64,000 nt of DNA from Variovorax sp. WS11. GTDB taxonomy: Bacteria; Pseudomonadota; Gammaproteobacteria; Burkholderiales; Burkholderiaceae_C. This document shows positions 62,883-64,000 of this stretch, piece after piece (position 1 is the first letter of the stretch; each line of letters begins with the position of its first letter). The DNA lies in assembly GCF_010499245.1 (NCBI RefSeq), contig NZ_JAAGOW010000002.1, positions 248,001 through 312,000 of the forward strand. Reading direction: 5' to 3'. The translations under genes and the position numbers were made by a program. Under the pieces are notes generated by a model that ran no database searches, was not told where the DNA came from, and worked only from the letters and a program-made list of their open reading frames with translations.

Positions 62883-64000
62883 TTACTTCTTGTCGCCGCC
62901 CGGCACCTTGCCTTCCACGCCCTTGACGTAGAAGTTCACACCCGAGAGGAACTTGTCATCGGCGGCAGCGCCGGCAGCCACCAGCTCCTTGCCGTCCTGG
63001 CCGACGATCGGGCCCTTCCAGATCGAGAAGCTGCCGTCCTTCAGCCCCTTCTTGACTTCCTCGACCTTGGCCTTGGTCTCGGCCGGCACGTCCTCGGCGA
63101 TGGAGACGATGTCGATCGCGCCTTCCTTCACGCCCCACCAGGTCTGGCCGGTGGCCCACTTGCCGTCCAGCGCGTCCTGCACCGCCTTGGTGTAGTACGG
63201 CGTCCAGTTGATGACGGCCGAGGCCAGGTGCGCCTTGGGACCGTAGGCGGTCATGTCCGAGTCCCAGCCGAAGGCGCGCTTGCCCTTTTCCTGGGCGGTC
63301 TTGAGCACGGCCGGCGAGTCGGTGTTCTGGAACAGCACGTCGGCGCCGCCGTTGATCAGCGCGGTGGCGGCCTCGGTTTCCTTCGGCGGGCTGAACCACT
63401 CGTTGACCCACACCACCTTGGTCGTGACCTTCGGGTTGACCGACTGCGCGCCCATGGTGAAGGAGTTGATGTTGCGCAGCACTTCCGGGATCGGCACCGA
63501 GCCGACCACGCCCAGCGTGTTGCTCTTGGTCATCGCGCCCGCGATGATGCCGGCCATGTACGCGCCCTCGTAGGTGCGGCTGTCGTAGGTGCGCATGTTC
63601 TCGGCCGTCTTGTAGCCGGTGGCATGCTCGAACTTCACTTCCTTGCTGTCGTTCGCCACCTTGAGCATCGGCTCCATGTAGCCGAAGGTGGTGCCGAAGA
63701 TCAGCTTGTTGCCCTGCCCCACCATGTCGCGGAACACGCGCTCGGCATCGGCCGACTCGGGCACGCTCTCGACGAAGGTGGTCTTGATCTTGGCGCCGAA
63801 CTCCTTCTCGACTGCCTTGCGCGCGTTGTCGTGCGCGAAGGTCCAGCCACCGTCGCCAACCGGGCCCACATACGCCCACGCGACGTTCAGCGGAGCGGCC
63901 GGCGCAGGGGCCGCGGCCGTCGGGGCCGGAGCGGGTGCAGCGGGGGCCGGGGCCGGCGCTTCTTCCTTCTTGCCGCAGCCGATGAGAGCGGCCGAAGCGA
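62883..64000 (-). CDS. BMP-family ABC transporter substrate-binding lipoprotein, 5'-partial
   Basis: PnrA/BMP-type nucleoside-binding protein whose start lies beyond the window end. The visible N-terminus ASAALIGCGKKEE has a lipobox (LIGC), followed by an Ala/Pro linker of about 25 residues and the mature domain from LNVAWAYVGPVGDGGWT. GTTFGYMEPMLKVAND, TGYKTAEN, PIPEVLRNINSFTMGAQSV (core IPEVLRNINSFTMG) and FGWDSDM are shared with the protein at 31049. The lysine-rich end is VPGGDKK. A strong terminator follows, so no downstream gene is co-transcribed; permease and ATPase genes may be elsewhere. Confidence 0.93.
   Translation of the reverse strand, partial: ASAALIGCGKKEEAPAPAPAAPAPAPTAAAPAPAAPLNVAWAYVGPVGDGGWTFAHDNARKAVEKEFGAKIKTTFVESVPESADAERVFRDMVGQGNKLIFGTTFGYMEPMLKVANDSKEVKFEHATGYKTAENMRTYDSRTYEGAYMAGIIAGAMTKSNTLGVVGSVPIPEVLRNINSFTMGAQSVNPKVTTKVVWVNEWFSPPKETEAATALINGGADVLFQNTDSPAVLKTAQEKGKRAFGWDSDMTAYGPKAHLASAVINWTPYYTKAVQDALDGKWATGQTWWGVKEGAIDIVSIAEDVPAETKAKVEEVKKGLKDGSFSIWKGPIVGQDGKELVAAGAAADDKFLSGVNFYVKGVEGKVPGGDKK

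Overview
The window is about 64 kb of very GC-rich, gene-dense DNA. Gene content and order point to a betaproteobacterium of the order Burkholderiales, family Comamonadaceae, most likely Variovorax or a close relative. The evidence is the pcm-like/rhodanese/tolC cluster, two BMP-type nucleoside-binding proteins, many LysR/IclR/GntR regulators beside transporters, and a palindromic TA-flanked repeat present twice. The genus is an inference; no rRNA or tRNA gene was recognised.

Layout. 1-4.2 kb: broken aldo/keto reductase, TonB-dependent receptor, small frameshifted hypothetical, msrA. 4.2-12 kb: TetR regulator, RND adaptor and RND pump, pcm-like methyltransferase, rhodanese and TolC, all on + and nearly contiguous, giving a complete tripartite efflux system. 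12-17.2 kb: diiron metallo-beta-lactamase-fold protein, tandem CDGSH protein, lipoprotein, SnoaL-like protein, degraded isochorismatase, pirin with a divergent LysR regulator. 17.2-21.2 kb: palindromic repeat, secreted nuclease, then a compact three-gene unit (zinc-ribbon pseudokinase, VWA protein, divergent PurA-like enzyme) that is the best candidate for an undescribed system. 21.2-30.1 kb: CorC-like transporter, apaH, rhlE-type helicase, frameshifted zinc metallopeptidase, second palindromic repeat, dcd, guanine deaminase, glycosyltransferase and acyltransferase. 30.1-31.1 kb: a two-gene HicA-like/HTH module of lower GC with a palindrome over its promoter, probably a horizontally acquired toxin-antitoxin pair. 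31-41.8 kb: BMP-type binding protein with a terminator in its leader, DUF1266-like gene, GntR regulator, and a six-gene minus-strand operon (aminotransferase, C45 acyltransferase/hydrolase, peptide ABC transporter) behind a TTGTATTT operator array. 41.9-47.8 kb: EAL phosphodiesterase, GspE/PilB-like ATPase with MshEN-type c-di-GMP motifs, and a four-PAS diguanylate cyclase. 47.8-56 kb: DMT and MFS exporters, GNAT, LysR regulators, a flavin-fold protein, an orphan nucleotidyltransferase. 56-64 kb: adenine/adenosine deaminase, IclR, a polar amino-acid ABC transporter with an FAD amine oxidase, a Rieske oxygenase, and a BMP lipoprotein cut by the window end.

At least nine conserved genes carry apparent frameshifts. 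Several are single-base changes, which suggests uncorrected sequencing or assembly error rather than real decay. One (C45 hydrolase) is caused exactly by a 14-bp tandem duplication and could be real. Purine metabolism recurs: guanine deaminase, adenine/adenosine deaminase, ApaH, two BMP proteins and the PurA-like enzyme.
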